Below, one piece after another: positions 7,307 to 13,129 of a stretch of DNA of 13,129 bases. Numbering within the stretch: position 1 is the stretch's first letter; the number at the start of each line of letters is the position of its first letter. The stretch is taken from assembly GCA_964354375.1 (NCBI GenBank), contig CAYGZQ010000068.1, forward strand, positions 7,278 through 20,406. Direction: 5' to 3'. The translations under genes were made by a program, and so were the position numbers. This DNA is from CAYGZQ01 sp964354375 [NCBI: uncultured Planctomycetota bacterium] (GTDB lineage Bacteria; JAJVIF01; JAPKYR01). A model generated the notes under the pieces. It worked only from the letters and a program-made list of their open reading frames with translations, was not told the DNA's origin and made no database searches.

Positions 7307-7651
7307 ATGTATACAAGATACGTCCGGACGATTTTTCTGGTTCTGCTGATTCTTTTCGCGGCGGGGATCGTCCTTTCCGCCGCCGGATGCGGGGTCGCGA
7401 AGGACACGAAGCTGCAGGTGGCCATCAAGGAGGAGCTGAAGAAGCACAGGGATGTGCAGGCGGGCAAGCTCATCGTCAACGTGCGAGACGGGGTGGTCAG
7501 CATCTCCGGCGAGCTCTACACGCAGGAGGAGATCGACACGGTGGTGCAGATAGTCAGCGCGATGGAGGGCGTGGTGAGCGTGAAAAACCTGATGTCGCTG
7601 CCGTCCAACTACAACTCGTCGAACCCCACGTTTCTCGACCCGTTCAATTGA
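7307..7651 (+). CDS. BON-domain lipoprotein
   Basis: A 114-residue exported protein. Residues 8-27 form a hydrophobic signal ending in the lipobox AAG-C28, so lipid modification at C28 is predicted. Residues about 34-103 are one BON domain: VAIKEELKKHRDVQ, then VNVRDGVVSISGELYTQEE and IVSAMEGVVSVKNLM, which is the usual alpha-beta-beta-alpha-beta pattern. BON domains (as in OsmY and DolP) are thought to bind phospholipid or stabilise the envelope. The ATG at 7307 is chosen over an in-frame GTG at 7286 because AAGGTG lies 6 nt upstream. It is monocistronic, with its own promoter at 7210-7218 and a terminator at 7707-7731. It is shorter than most BON proteins, with a single domain. Confidence 0.9.
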   Translation: MYTRYVRTIFLVLLILFAAGIVLSAAGCGVAKDTKLQVAIKEELKKHRDVQAGKLIVNVRDGVVSISGELYTQEEIDTVVQIVSAMEGVVSVKNLMSLPSNYNSSNPTFLDPFN

Positions 7652-7706
7652 GCGAACGGATTATCCCGGCGAAGTGATTCGCCGATATACGGGAGCATCT
7701 GCAAAC

Positions 7707-7731
7707 CGTCCGCGTGTATGCGGGCGTTTTT
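7707..7731 (+). terminator. Intrinsic terminator after the BON gene
   Basis: A 7-bp stem CGTCCGC/GCGGGCG (one T-G pair) with loop GTGTAT is followed by TTTTT and then GTT. It lies 55 nt after the BON stop. Confidence 0.8.
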
Positions 7732-7734
7732 GTT

Positions 7735-7923
7735 ATTCAGCCGAAAACAAGGCGCCTGATATTCCTCAGTGGACTATTTCCATTGCTTAAATGTGGCCAG
7801 ATTAACAATGTCAGAAGTGGTACATTGGGCAATCATTTACGGGTGAATTCTCCAGATTTCCCCCTTCTACGTATAGTGTCGACATCCTCAGCCAAGTTTT
7901 TGCGTGTTTTGGACATTTTAATC
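7735..7923. other. AT-richer non-coding strip ahead of the packaging-type cluster
   Basis: Base composition drops by eye to roughly 40-45% GC between GC-rich flanks. Frames here lack Shine-Dalgarno sequences and family features. No inverted terminal repeats or att-like duplication were seen. It may be a junction with horizontally acquired DNA. Confidence 0.5.
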
Positions 7924-7952
7924 TTGACAATAGGCAAGTCTAATGCTATTGT
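7924..7952 (+). promoter_or_regulatory. Sigma-70-type promoter of the HTH-terminase cluster
   Basis: TTGACA (7924-7929), a 17-bp spacer, then TATTGT (7947-7952) with the extension TGC at 7944-7946. The perfect -35 makes this the most complete promoter in the window. RNA would start near 7959, about 33 nt before the GTG at 7992. Confidence 0.75.
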
Positions 7953-7991
7953 AGGCACAGGTGGCCGAGCTCTAATGAGGAGGATTTCAAG

Positions 7992-8252
7992 GTGACCGCT
8001 CTTGTTAAGGACCATTACGCATTAGGCCTGAACCCAAGGGGCTACGATCTTCTTATTGATCTCATCGATCTGGAACTGGGGCTTGCCAAATCCCCCACCA
8101 GCCTCTATGTGCTGAATTTTGTACTCGAGGGCTGGTCACAGCGGGAGATAGCCCGGATTATCGGCGTGCACCAGAAGACAGTCCACAACCATCTGAGGAA
8201 AGCACGGGAAGCCCTTGGCGGGCGTCTGCCGGGAGCGTTGGAACCCGAGTAG
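7992..8252 (+). CDS. Small HTH protein, sigma-70 region 4-like
   Basis: An 86-residue protein starting at GTG with a strong GAGGAGG 8 nt upstream. The C-terminal half (47-75, EGWSQREIARIIGVHQKTV then HNHLRKAREAL) is a helix-turn-helix of the sigma-70 region 4 / LuxR-like type. The N-terminal half (GYDLLIDLIDLELGLAKSPTSLYVLNFVL) is helical and lacks sigma region 2, so it cannot act as a full sigma factor. Small proteins of this kind are common next to phage late genes, where they regulate or recognise DNA. As the first gene of a cluster that ends in a terminase it may be the cluster's regulator or, less likely, the DNA-recognition (small-terminase-like) subunit. Confidence 0.82.
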   Translation: MTALVKDHYALGLNPRGYDLLIDLIDLELGLAKSPTSLYVLNFVLEGWSQREIARIIGVHQKTVHNHLRKAREALGGRLPGALEPE

Positions 8253-8318
8253 GACGATCGTCGCCTGTTGGTGCAGTGTGTCGGCAACAAATCCGGTGCC
8301 GGGTTAGGAGCAAAACGA

Positions 8319-8591
8319 ATGAAAAAGGCTGTGCCCAAGCCGACAAGGCCCCGCGGAGCATGCTGCGCTCCGCCGCCCGAGCCCTGGGAGCGCGAAATCG
8401 ACAACTACGACCGCTCTGTCCGGAGGCGCAACCGCGCGTTCCGTTCCCGTGTGGTCCGAATCGACCATGAGTACGTGGGCCTGATCGTGTCCGATCGCAC
8501 GCTTCCGCAATTGACCCGTCTGAACGAACTCGAGCCCGAGAACGAGTCATTCCGCGGCAGCAGGGGCACAAGCGGGATCGACCTGATGTGA
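8319..8591 (+). CDS. Unknown 90-residue basic protein
   Basis: I do not recognise it. The ATG at 8319 is supported by AGGAG 8 nt upstream; an in-frame GTG at 8268 has no such signal. The N-terminal 20 residues are Lys/Pro/Arg-rich with a Cys pair (MKKAVPKPTRPRG, ACC, then APPPEP). The middle is strongly basic (RSVRRRNRAFRSRVVRID) and the C-terminus is acidic. The basic stretch could contact nucleic acid, which is inference. It sits 66 nt after the HTH gene. Its last bases overlap an alternative GTG start (8588) of the next gene. Confidence 0.55.
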   Translation: MKKAVPKPTRPRGACCAPPPEPWEREIDNYDRSVRRRNRAFRSRVVRIDHEYVGLIVSDRTLPQLTRLNELEPENESFRGSRGTSGIDLM

Positions 8592-8620
8592 GTGTTGTGC
8601 ATGTTCGGGAGGTGGGTGGC

Positions 8621-8983
8621 ATGTGGCTGTACCAGCTCAGGCTGATGCGGCTGGAAGGCGAGTTCGAGAAAGCGCGCGAGAACCTGAAGGAGGTGCAACT
8701 GGAGCTCCGCGAATCGTCCGGAGTTCCCGATGATCCCGACAAGAAGCTCGATCGGACCGTTGTCAAGCTCAGGCTCGATACGATAACCGGCACCGTGCGG
8801 CTCATAAAGGAGCAGGCAAGCTTCTATCTGAAGCTCGGTGAGACATACGACATGGTCCGATTCGCCGAGGACCTCGTGGATGAGCTCGGGAAAGAAGATC
8901 CGAAGCTGTGCGAGCGATTGATGAAGATCATAGACGAGCGGTGGCACACTGACCTCTGGCCACAGACGGGCGAGGCGTCGTAG
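8621..8983 (+). CDS. Unknown helical protein upstream of the terminase
   Basis: A 120-residue charged, helix-rich protein. Residues 5-31 (QLRLMRLEGEFEKARENLKE and onward) have coiled-coil character, and 60-107 are again helical. The ATG at 8621 is preferred for GGGAGGTG just upstream; a GTG at 8588 would instead overlap the preceding stop by 4 nt. The terminase starts 7 nt after its stop, so they are surely co-transcribed. In phages this slot is usually the small terminase subunit, which forms a DNA-binding ring. I see no HTH here, so that assignment rests on position and helicity only. Confidence 0.65.
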   Translation: MWLYQLRLMRLEGEFEKARENLKEVQLELRESSGVPDDPDKKLDRTVVKLRLDTITGTVRLIKEQASFYLKLGETYDMVRFAEDLVDELGKEDPKLCERLMKIIDERWHTDLWPQTGEAS

Positions 8984-8990
8984 TTCCGAC

Positions 8991-10658
8991 ATGACCCAGA
9001 CGGATTTCATCTGGAACCCTGCAATCGCCCGGCTGTTCAGGAGGCTACGGCGGAACATTGCCCTGCCGTCCGATTGCGGCCCGGCGACACTTGCCGAGTC
9101 CCCCCTCGGACTCGACATGCCCCTCACGCCGGTGCAGCGGCTCATCCTGCGACTGATCGGCGACAGCCATTTTCGCCCCGACACCAAGCGCGATGGGAGT
9201 GTCGTCTGCGCGCTCGACCCCGAGCTTTCGGAGGCCTACGCGCGTCTGGCGGGACCCAGTGTCGACGAAATGCGTCTCTGGCTGCCCCCAGGTGTCGAGG
9301 TCAAGTCAACAGGTGAAGGAAATGAGTCTTCTCGGCAATCTCTGCAAATAGTATTTGAGTCTCCCATTACCCTGCTTCTGTGCGTGGCGGGTCGAAGGAG
9401 CGGGAAGACCACGATCGCGGCGACGCTGATGGCGTGGCTTGCGCGACGGGTGCTGATCGACGAGGCGTTCCTGGAGAGTCTCCCCGTCCTGCCGAGCTCC
9501 GATATCTCCCTCCTCAACATGGCCTGCGATACCAACCAGGCGAAAATTCTGTTCAGGATGCTGGCCGCCAACCTCGCCCGCATCGACCTGCTCTCGTCGC
9601 GCAGACCGGTGTCGGAGAGGCTGCGTATCGGAAGGCTCCTGATCGAATCGCTTTCGTCGTCCTCGAGATCGTCGCGGGGGCGCACCGCGTGCGGTGTTTG
9701 TTTCGACGAGTTCGCGCATTTCCAGAGGACGAACGGTCCCCTCGCCGACAGGTCGGTGTGGGCCGCCCTCATGCCGTCGCTTGCCACGTTCGGACCCAGG
9801 GGTCTGGGGGTCATCACGACAAGTCCTGCGGGGAAAAGCGGGATTGTCTGGGACCTTTTCACTCAGAGAGGCGAGCGGGAGGGGATGCTCACGCTGCAGC
9901 TCCCGACATGGGAGATGAATCCGCTTGTTCCCAGGGAAAGGCTGGAGGACGAATTCGCTCGCGACGAGACGATGGCGAGGCAGGAATACGGGGCGGAGTT
10001 TCTCGATCCGCAGGGGCTTTTCCTGGACATCGCCGACATCCGCGCTTGCGTCCGCGCCGTGACGAGTCCGTCCGCCGGAAAGGTCTCGCGGCACATGCAC
10101 GTCGACCTCGGGCTGAAGCACGATTCGACGGCGATCGCGGTCGGATTCATCGCGCACGACACTCCGGATGCCGAGCCCAATCGGTCCGCATGGGCGCCTG
10201 ATTTTCATGTCGTGATCGAAACTGTGGAGGTTATGCGTGCTCGGACCGGGCAAGACCTCAGCGTCCTGGAGATAGAGGAAAAGATCGTCGCGCTCGCATC
10301 GAGCATGGGGGTCGCGACCATCACGTTCGATCAGCACCAGTCGGCATACCTTGTCGAGCGTCTGACGGCGCGGGGCTACAACGCCTGGGTCTTCAATGCG
10401 ACCGCAAAGAGCAACTGGGAGACCTACTCGTTTCTGAAAGGCCTCATATCGGCGCGACAAATCACTCTGCCGGACGATGATCGACTTATAAACGAGCTGG
10501 CTTCGCTCGCATGCTCACCGACGAGCGACGCATTCAGGGTGGAAGCGCCGCCTCAGGGGAGCGACGATTGCGCGGACGCGGTCGCGTGCTGCGCATGGCT
10601 CCTCGTCCACAACACGCCGAGCTGGAAGGATCTATTCAGCGTCGTGGAGAAAGGATGA
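8991..10658 (+). CDS. terL: Phage-type terminase large subunit (packaging ATPase-nuclease)
   Basis: A 555-residue DNA-packaging motor with every expected motif. Walker A is GRRSGKTT (134-141), Walker B is CFDEF with D239 and catalytic E240, and the coupling motif is ITTSPAG (275-281). The C-terminal RNase H-like nuclease carries D372 (VDLGLKHDSTA), D447 (ITFDQ) and D529 (SDDCADA). The length is typical. TerL proteins cut concatemeric DNA and pump it into a prohead using ATP. The reading frame is intact, with no key residue missing. The start has no good Shine-Dalgarno sequence and probably depends on coupling to the gene ending 7 nt upstream. After its stop there is only a G-run repeat and an unrelated opposing gene. 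No portal, protease or capsid gene follows, which is unusual for an intact prophage. Confidence 0.94.
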   Translation: MTQTDFIWNPAIARLFRRLRRNIALPSDCGPATLAESPLGLDMPLTPVQRLILRLIGDSHFRPDTKRDGSVVCALDPELSEAYARLAGPSVDEMRLWLPPGVEVKSTGEGNESSRQSLQIVFESPITLLLCVAGRRSGKTTIAATLMAWLARRVLIDEAFLESLPVLPSSDISLLNMACDTNQAKILFRMLAANLARIDLLSSRRPVSERLRIGRLLIESLSSSSRSSRGRTACGVCFDEFAHFQRTNGPLADRSVWAALMPSLATFGPRGLGVITTSPAGKSGIVWDLFTQRGEREGMLTLQLPTWEMNPLVPRERLEDEFARDETMARQEYGAEFLDPQGLFLDIADIRACVRAVTSPSAGKVSRHMHVDLGLKHDSTAIAVGFIAHDTPDAEPNRSAWAPDFHVVIETVEVMRARTGQDLSVLEIEEKIVALASSMGVATITFDQHQSAYLVERLTARGYNAWVFNATAKSNWETYSFLKGLISARQITLPDDDRLINELASLACSPTSDAFRVEAPPQGSDDCADAVACCAWLLVHNTPSWKDLFSVVEKG

Positions 10659-10688
10659 GGGGAGGAGACGATTGACAAGCTCCCACCG

Positions 10689-10722
10689 TCCCCCCCTTGG
10701 GGGGGACTACAGGGGGGCGTAT
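10689..10722. repeat. G-run repeat, third copy, after the terminase gene
   Basis: The same C7-TT-G7 palindrome (10689-10706), followed by a 4-nt spacer and a second G-run (10712-10717), as at 76-110. It is the only feature in the short gap between the terminase stop and the opposing barrel gene besides the hairpin at 10735-10751. Confidence 0.8.
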
Positions 10723-10734
10723 CGACGAAGAACT

Positions 10735-10751
10735 ATGCGCCGGAGGCGCAT
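10735..10751. terminator. Hairpin between convergent genes, possible bidirectional terminator
   Basis: A perfect 7-bp stem ATGCGCC/GGCGCAT with a 3-nt loop lies between the converging terL and barrel genes. Neither strand has a T-tract after it, so intrinsic termination is doubtful; it may simply protect mRNA 3' ends. Confidence 0.35.
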
Positions 10752-10778
10752 TACTACAGAGGACCGAAACAGGGCACA

Positions 10779-11879
10779 TCATCCACCGAAACTGAAGCCG
10801 GTTGCGTGGTAGTCGGAAATGTCGTGACTGTCGTCGAGCGGAGCGGGGCTCGTCGGGAAATCCTGCACCATTTCAGACATGAATCCATCCACCCACGCAG
10901 AGTCCCTTCGCCACGGACCGATCTTGTACGACCAGCCTGACGTCGGGTGGCCATCGAACGAACCCCACCTCAGCGCAAACCACGGTCCGAGCTGGACCTC
11001 CACGCCCCACATTTCCCTCAGGACTTCCTCCTCCTCCTTCGACGGCCATTCCTTGCGAGATACGGTCTCGACGTCGCGCGTGATCAGAAGCCAGGCGGTC
11101 GGACGAATCGACCAGCCGGATCGTCGGGATCTCGTCCGCTCACTCGTGACATCGTCGCGGAAGGGAAGGTAATCGTAATCCATCTGCTCGACAACCGTCC
11201 CGTACTGCAAGCCCGGAATCACCGTCTGCTGCAGCCCGACAGTGTAGCCCTCGCCGGTTCGACGCCAGTCCAGATCCTCCAGAGACGTAACTCCCGGCTC
11301 GCGGTTCGAACCCTCGATTTCGAAACCTGGAATCGCCGCAGAATCAAACAGATATTCACTCGTTCTGTGGCTGAAGCCGAAATATCCGCCCGGCCACAGC
11401 TGAAAGCCGGCGCCTTCGCACCTGTCGCCCGGACCCATGCCGAACAGCCTCTCCTGGGGGATCGATTCGTCGTTGCGGGTGAGGTAATCGTACCCGAGCT
11501 CACCGTGCAGAACCCATCCGACTCCCGCGGAGCCTATCGGGTATCCGAAAAGCCCGCCGTCCAAGGGGACTATGAAGCTGGTCGGATCGCAGTCGAGCTG
11601 ATCGAGATTCGCCTTCGTGCCCGGGAAGTGATTTCGGGAGTGCGCATTGGATATGGAAAGCGTTCTGATGCGACCCATCCCCGCGGGATTGTGAAAGATG
11701 GAGGATGCGTCGTCGATCCATGCCGTACCCGCTCCGCCCATGCCCATGAGCCGGCTTGTGAGTCGGGGATATTCCGGATGGTCCGGGGCGTACGCGCCGC
11801 GAACATCCCCTGCGCCGCTCAGAATCAGGGTCGCGGCGAGCAAGGCAATCAGCGTGCATATGCGTGGGGTTGTGCGCAT
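10779..11879 (-). CDS. Outer-membrane beta-barrel protein, FadL/OMPP1-like
   Basis: A 366-residue protein with an N-terminal signal peptide (hydrophobic 8-20, cleavage probably within 23-31). Residues 43-69 (RLMGMGGAGTAWIDDASSIF then HNPAGM) match the N-terminal signature of the FadL/OMPP1 and PorV-like barrels, in which this segment forms the hatch that plugs the pore. The rest alternates short aromatic and polar segments (GYFGFSHRTSEYLF, WFALRWGSFDG), as expected for transmembrane strands. The C-terminus ends GFSFGG, two residues past the usual terminal aromatic. A role in passage of hydrophobic compounds or in secretion is known for relatives but cannot be assigned here. It begins 19 nt after the PspC-domain gene, so it is probably its operon partner. 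The Shine-Dalgarno sequence is weak. Confidence 0.75.
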   Translation of the reverse strand: MRTTPRICTLIALLAATLILSGAGDVRGAYAPDHPEYPRLTSRLMGMGGAGTAWIDDASSIFHNPAGMGRIRTLSISNAHSRNHFPGTKANLDQLDCDPTSFIVPLDGGLFGYPIGSAGVGWVLHGELGYDYLTRNDESIPQERLFGMGPGDRCEGAGFQLWPGGYFGFSHRTSEYLFDSAAIPGFEIEGSNREPGVTSLEDLDWRRTGEGYTVGLQQTVIPGLQYGTVVEQMDYDYLPFRDDVTSERTRSRRSGWSIRPTAWLLITRDVETVSRKEWPSKEEEEVLREMWGVEVQLGPWFALRWGSFDGHPTSGWSYKIGPWRRDSAWVDGFMSEMVQDFPTSPAPLDDSHDISDYHATGFSFGG

Positions 11880-11898
11880 CCGGGATTCTCGCTTACAG

Positions 11899-12114
11899 TC
11901 AGGCTTTCTCGGCAGCGTCGCCGTACGGCACCACGAGCGCGGCGATGAAATAGAAGACGATCAGCGCGAGTCCGCTCGAAAGGGTGAAGAATCCCAGTAG
12001 AAACGCAAGGCGGATGATCAGGGGGTCAATTCTGAAATAGTCCCCCAGACCCGCGCACAGGCCCATCAGAACCTTGCCTTTCCTGCGACGTGTGAATCTG
12101 CGTGTGTCCGTCAT
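11899..12114 (-). CDS. PspC-domain membrane protein
   Basis: A 71-residue protein made almost entirely of one PspC domain. The N-terminus is basic (MTDTRRFTRRRKGKVLMG), then LCAGLGDYFRIDPLIIRLAF, the hallmark motif, followed by a hydrophobic hairpin up to ALVVPYG at 60-66. PspC proteins are inner-membrane components of the phage-shock (membrane-stress) response, and small stand-alone copies are common. The start at 12114 is fixed by GGGAG 6 nt upstream; the frame remains open upstream only through the repeat array. It is the first gene of an operon with the barrel protein. Its predicted 5' leader of about 108 nt contains three repeat units able to form hairpins. Confidence 0.93.
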   Translation of the reverse strand: MTDTRRFTRRRKGKVLMGLCAGLGDYFRIDPLIIRLAFLLGFFTLSSGLALIVFYFIAALVVPYGDAAEKA

Positions 12115-12150
12115 ATCTGGCTCCCTCGTGCCGGTTTGCTTCGCCGGTCG

Positions 12151-12217
12151 CCGGTAGCAGCTACTTTTCGAGGACGAAAAGGTAGCAGCTACCGGCAAGA
12201 AAGTAGCTGCTACCGGC
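12151..12217. repeat. Three-unit palindromic repeat array in the pspC-type leader
   Basis: The near-palindrome GTAGCAGCTAC (or GTAGCTGCTAC) with a CCGG arm occurs three times. Unit A (12151-12170) and unit B (12175-12195) are inverted and form a hairpin of about 20 bp with loop AGGA. Unit C (12198-12217) repeats unit B's orientation. All lie between the predicted transcription start (about 12222) and the Shine-Dalgarno sequence. Confidence 0.8.
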
Positions 12218-12228
12218 ATATCAGCCGG

Positions 12229-12237
12229 ATAATACCA
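12229..12237 (-). promoter_or_regulatory. Extended -10 promoter of the PspC-barrel operon
   Basis: TGGTATTAT on the minus strand (-10 TATTAT with TGG). RNA would start near 12222, leaving a structured leader of about 108 nt. No -35 close to TTGACA at 16-18 bp. Confidence 0.5.
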
Positions 12238-12266
12238 GAAATCAGCACTAGGTGATATGATTAGTA

Positions 12267-12387
12267 CGCCCTCCCTCACGGTCGGGCCCCGGAACAAGGG
12301 CGTGACCGGCGACATGCGCCCTCCCTGACGGTCGGGCCTTGGATATTCATCCGTGTTGAATCAGAGGCCCGACCGTAAGGAAGGGCG
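12267..12387. repeat. REP-like repeats: two direct units and one inverted unit
   Basis: 22-nt units at 12267-12288 and 12317-12338 (50 bp apart, one mismatch; core CCCTCCCT then ACGGTCGGGCC) are followed by an inverted unit at 12366-12387 (20 of 22 matches). The second and third units can pair with a 27-nt loop. They fill the divergent region between the PspC operon and galT and encode nothing. Confidence 0.8.
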
Positions 12388-12464
12388 TTCAGCGTTCGCA
12401 ATCGAAGCCCCGGAAGGCGACACTATTAGGTGGACTGCGCCCCCCAAAACGGCGCGGATTTCTG

Positions 12465-12473
12465 TGCTATTAT
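12465..12473 (+). promoter_or_regulatory. Extended -10 promoter for galT
   Basis: TGCTATTAT (-10 TATTAT with TGC) would start RNA near 12480, a 30-nt leader before the ATG at 12510. No good -35 is seen. Confidence 0.55.
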
Positions 12474-12509
12474 CAGACGCCTAAACGAAGAGACTTAAGG
12501 AATCTTAAT

Positions 12510-13129
12510 ATGCCTGAACTGAGGAGAGACCCCGTAATCGGTCGATGGGTAATCATCGCAACCGAAAGAGGCAAGAGGCCCAGCGATTTCAACCAGGAAG
12601 CCGAGGAGGCGAAGAGCAATCCCGCAAACTGCCCGTTCGAGCAGGGGAACGAGGAGATGACCCCTCCTGAGGTCGCCGCGGTCCGACCGCCCGGCAGCCA
12701 GCCGGACAGCCCCGGATGGAAGCTGAGGGTCATACCGAACAAATTCCCGGCGCTGAGGATCGAGGGGCAGCTGGGTCGAAAGGGAGTGGGGCTGTACGAC
12801 AAGATGAACGGGGTCGGGGCGCACGAGGTGGTGATCGAGAACCCGGATCATTCCAGGGACCTCGACCAGCGCGATCTCGAGGAGAATTTCCTTGTCTACA
12901 GGGCCTACCGGGAGCGCATCGTCGACCTCATGCGCGACGAGCGCTTCGAGTACATCCTTGTCTTCCGGAATTTCGGAAGTCGTGCGGGGGCCAGCCTGAA
13001 TCATCCCCACTCGCAGATAATCGCGACTCCCATCGTCCCCAAGAGGGTCGTCGAGGAGCTCTCCGGTACGCAGCAGCATTACAGGTTCAAGAAAAGGTGC
13101 CTCTTCTGCGACATCATCGACCAGGAGCA
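12510..13129 (+). CDS. galT: Galactose-1-phosphate uridylyltransferase, N-terminal part (cut by window end)
   Basis: The first 206 residues of a GalT-family nucleotidyl transferase, which moves UMP between UDP-glucose and galactose 1-phosphate in the Leloir pathway. Evidence: the N-terminus PELRRDPVIGRWVIIATERG, NKFPAL, GAHEVVIE (H105), and the active site NHPHSQI (164-170), where H167 is the expected nucleophile and H165 a ligand position. KKRCLFCDII at the end is also typical of this bacterial/archaeal branch. In most relatives CPFC binds zinc; here the motif reads CPFEQGNE, so the second cysteine position is E44. The start is supported by TAAGGA 8 nt upstream and the typical N-terminus. 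Related ADP-glucose phosphorylases share the fold, so substrate is not certain. The stop lies beyond the window. Confidence 0.92.
   Translation, partial: MPELRRDPVIGRWVIIATERGKRPSDFNQEAEEAKSNPANCPFEQGNEEMTPPEVAAVRPPGSQPDSPGWKLRVIPNKFPALRIEGQLGRKGVGLYDKMNGVGAHEVVIENPDHSRDLDQRDLEENFLVYRAYRERIVDLMRDERFEYILVFRNFGSRAGASLNHPHSQIIATPIVPKRVVEELSGTQQHYRFKKRCLFCDIIDQE

Noticed and set aside
7714-7995. 93-codon plus-strand frame across the AT-rich strip
   Set aside because: It begins inside the BON terminator, lacks a ribosome site and runs over the cluster promoter into the HTH start.
9306-10460. 384-codon minus-strand frame within terL
   Set aside because: Antisense to a gene with all terminase motifs, no recognisable features, and typical of GC-rich third-position bias.
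11296-11318. tRNA-like T-loop (GGTTCGAACC)
   Set aside because: The adjoining stem pairs poorly and no acceptor, D or anticodon arms surround it. It lies inside the barrel coding sequence.
10947-11948. 333-codon plus-strand frame opposite the barrel gene
   Set aside because: It covers both the barrel gene and the end of the PspC gene on the other strand, has no Shine-Dalgarno sequence, and is Arg-rich without motifs. The minus strand has a signal peptide and a FadL/OMPP1 signature.
12115-12315. N-terminal extension of the PspC protein
   Set aside because: The extra frame is a translation of the palindromic repeats. The true start has a good Shine-Dalgarno sequence and begins at the conserved basic segment.

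Overview
This 13.1 kb window looks like a chromosomal piece of a GC-rich (about 60% by eye), diderm, probably uncultivated bacterium. A diderm is suggested by RodA, two lipoprotein signal peptides and a FadL/OMPP1-type outer-membrane barrel. The many short palindromic repeats and the giant RHS lipoprotein fit genomes such as Armatimonadota, Planctomycetota, Sumerlaeota or Hydrogenedentota, but nothing here fixes the phylum.

Layout. Positions 1-454 are non-coding and packed with structured repeats: a G-run direct repeat, hairpins and a MITE-like element. rodA (minus, 455-1570) diverges from a 1613-residue RHS/YD-repeat lipoprotein (plus, 1830-6671). The RHS gene converges on a small zinc-ribbon/DUF2007-type protein (minus, 6668-7087), and their stop codons share one CTAG. 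A BON-domain lipoprotein follows (plus, 7307-7651) and ends in an intrinsic terminator. An AT-richer strip (about 7735-7960) leads into a plus-strand cluster of four genes (7992-10658): a sigma-region-4-like HTH protein, two unknown small proteins and a complete-looking phage terminase large subunit. No portal, capsid, tail or integrase gene is in view. After a second copy-type of the G-run repeat comes a minus-strand operon, a PspC-domain membrane protein followed by the FadL/OMPP1-like protein (12114 down to 10779). A repeat-filled divergent region follows, and then galT, which is cut by the window end.

How it fits together. Several genes concern the envelope: RodA polymerises cell-wall glycan, the BON and RHS lipoproteins are exported, PspC is linked to membrane stress, and the barrel sits in the outer membrane. 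They are not an obvious single pathway. The packaging-type cluster is foreign-looking: AT-rich upstream flank, its own TTGACA promoter and a terminase. It is the best candidate for an undescribed or domesticated system. All seven candidate promoters I could place carry an extended -10 of the form TGN-TATNNT, which ties the window together at the regulatory level.
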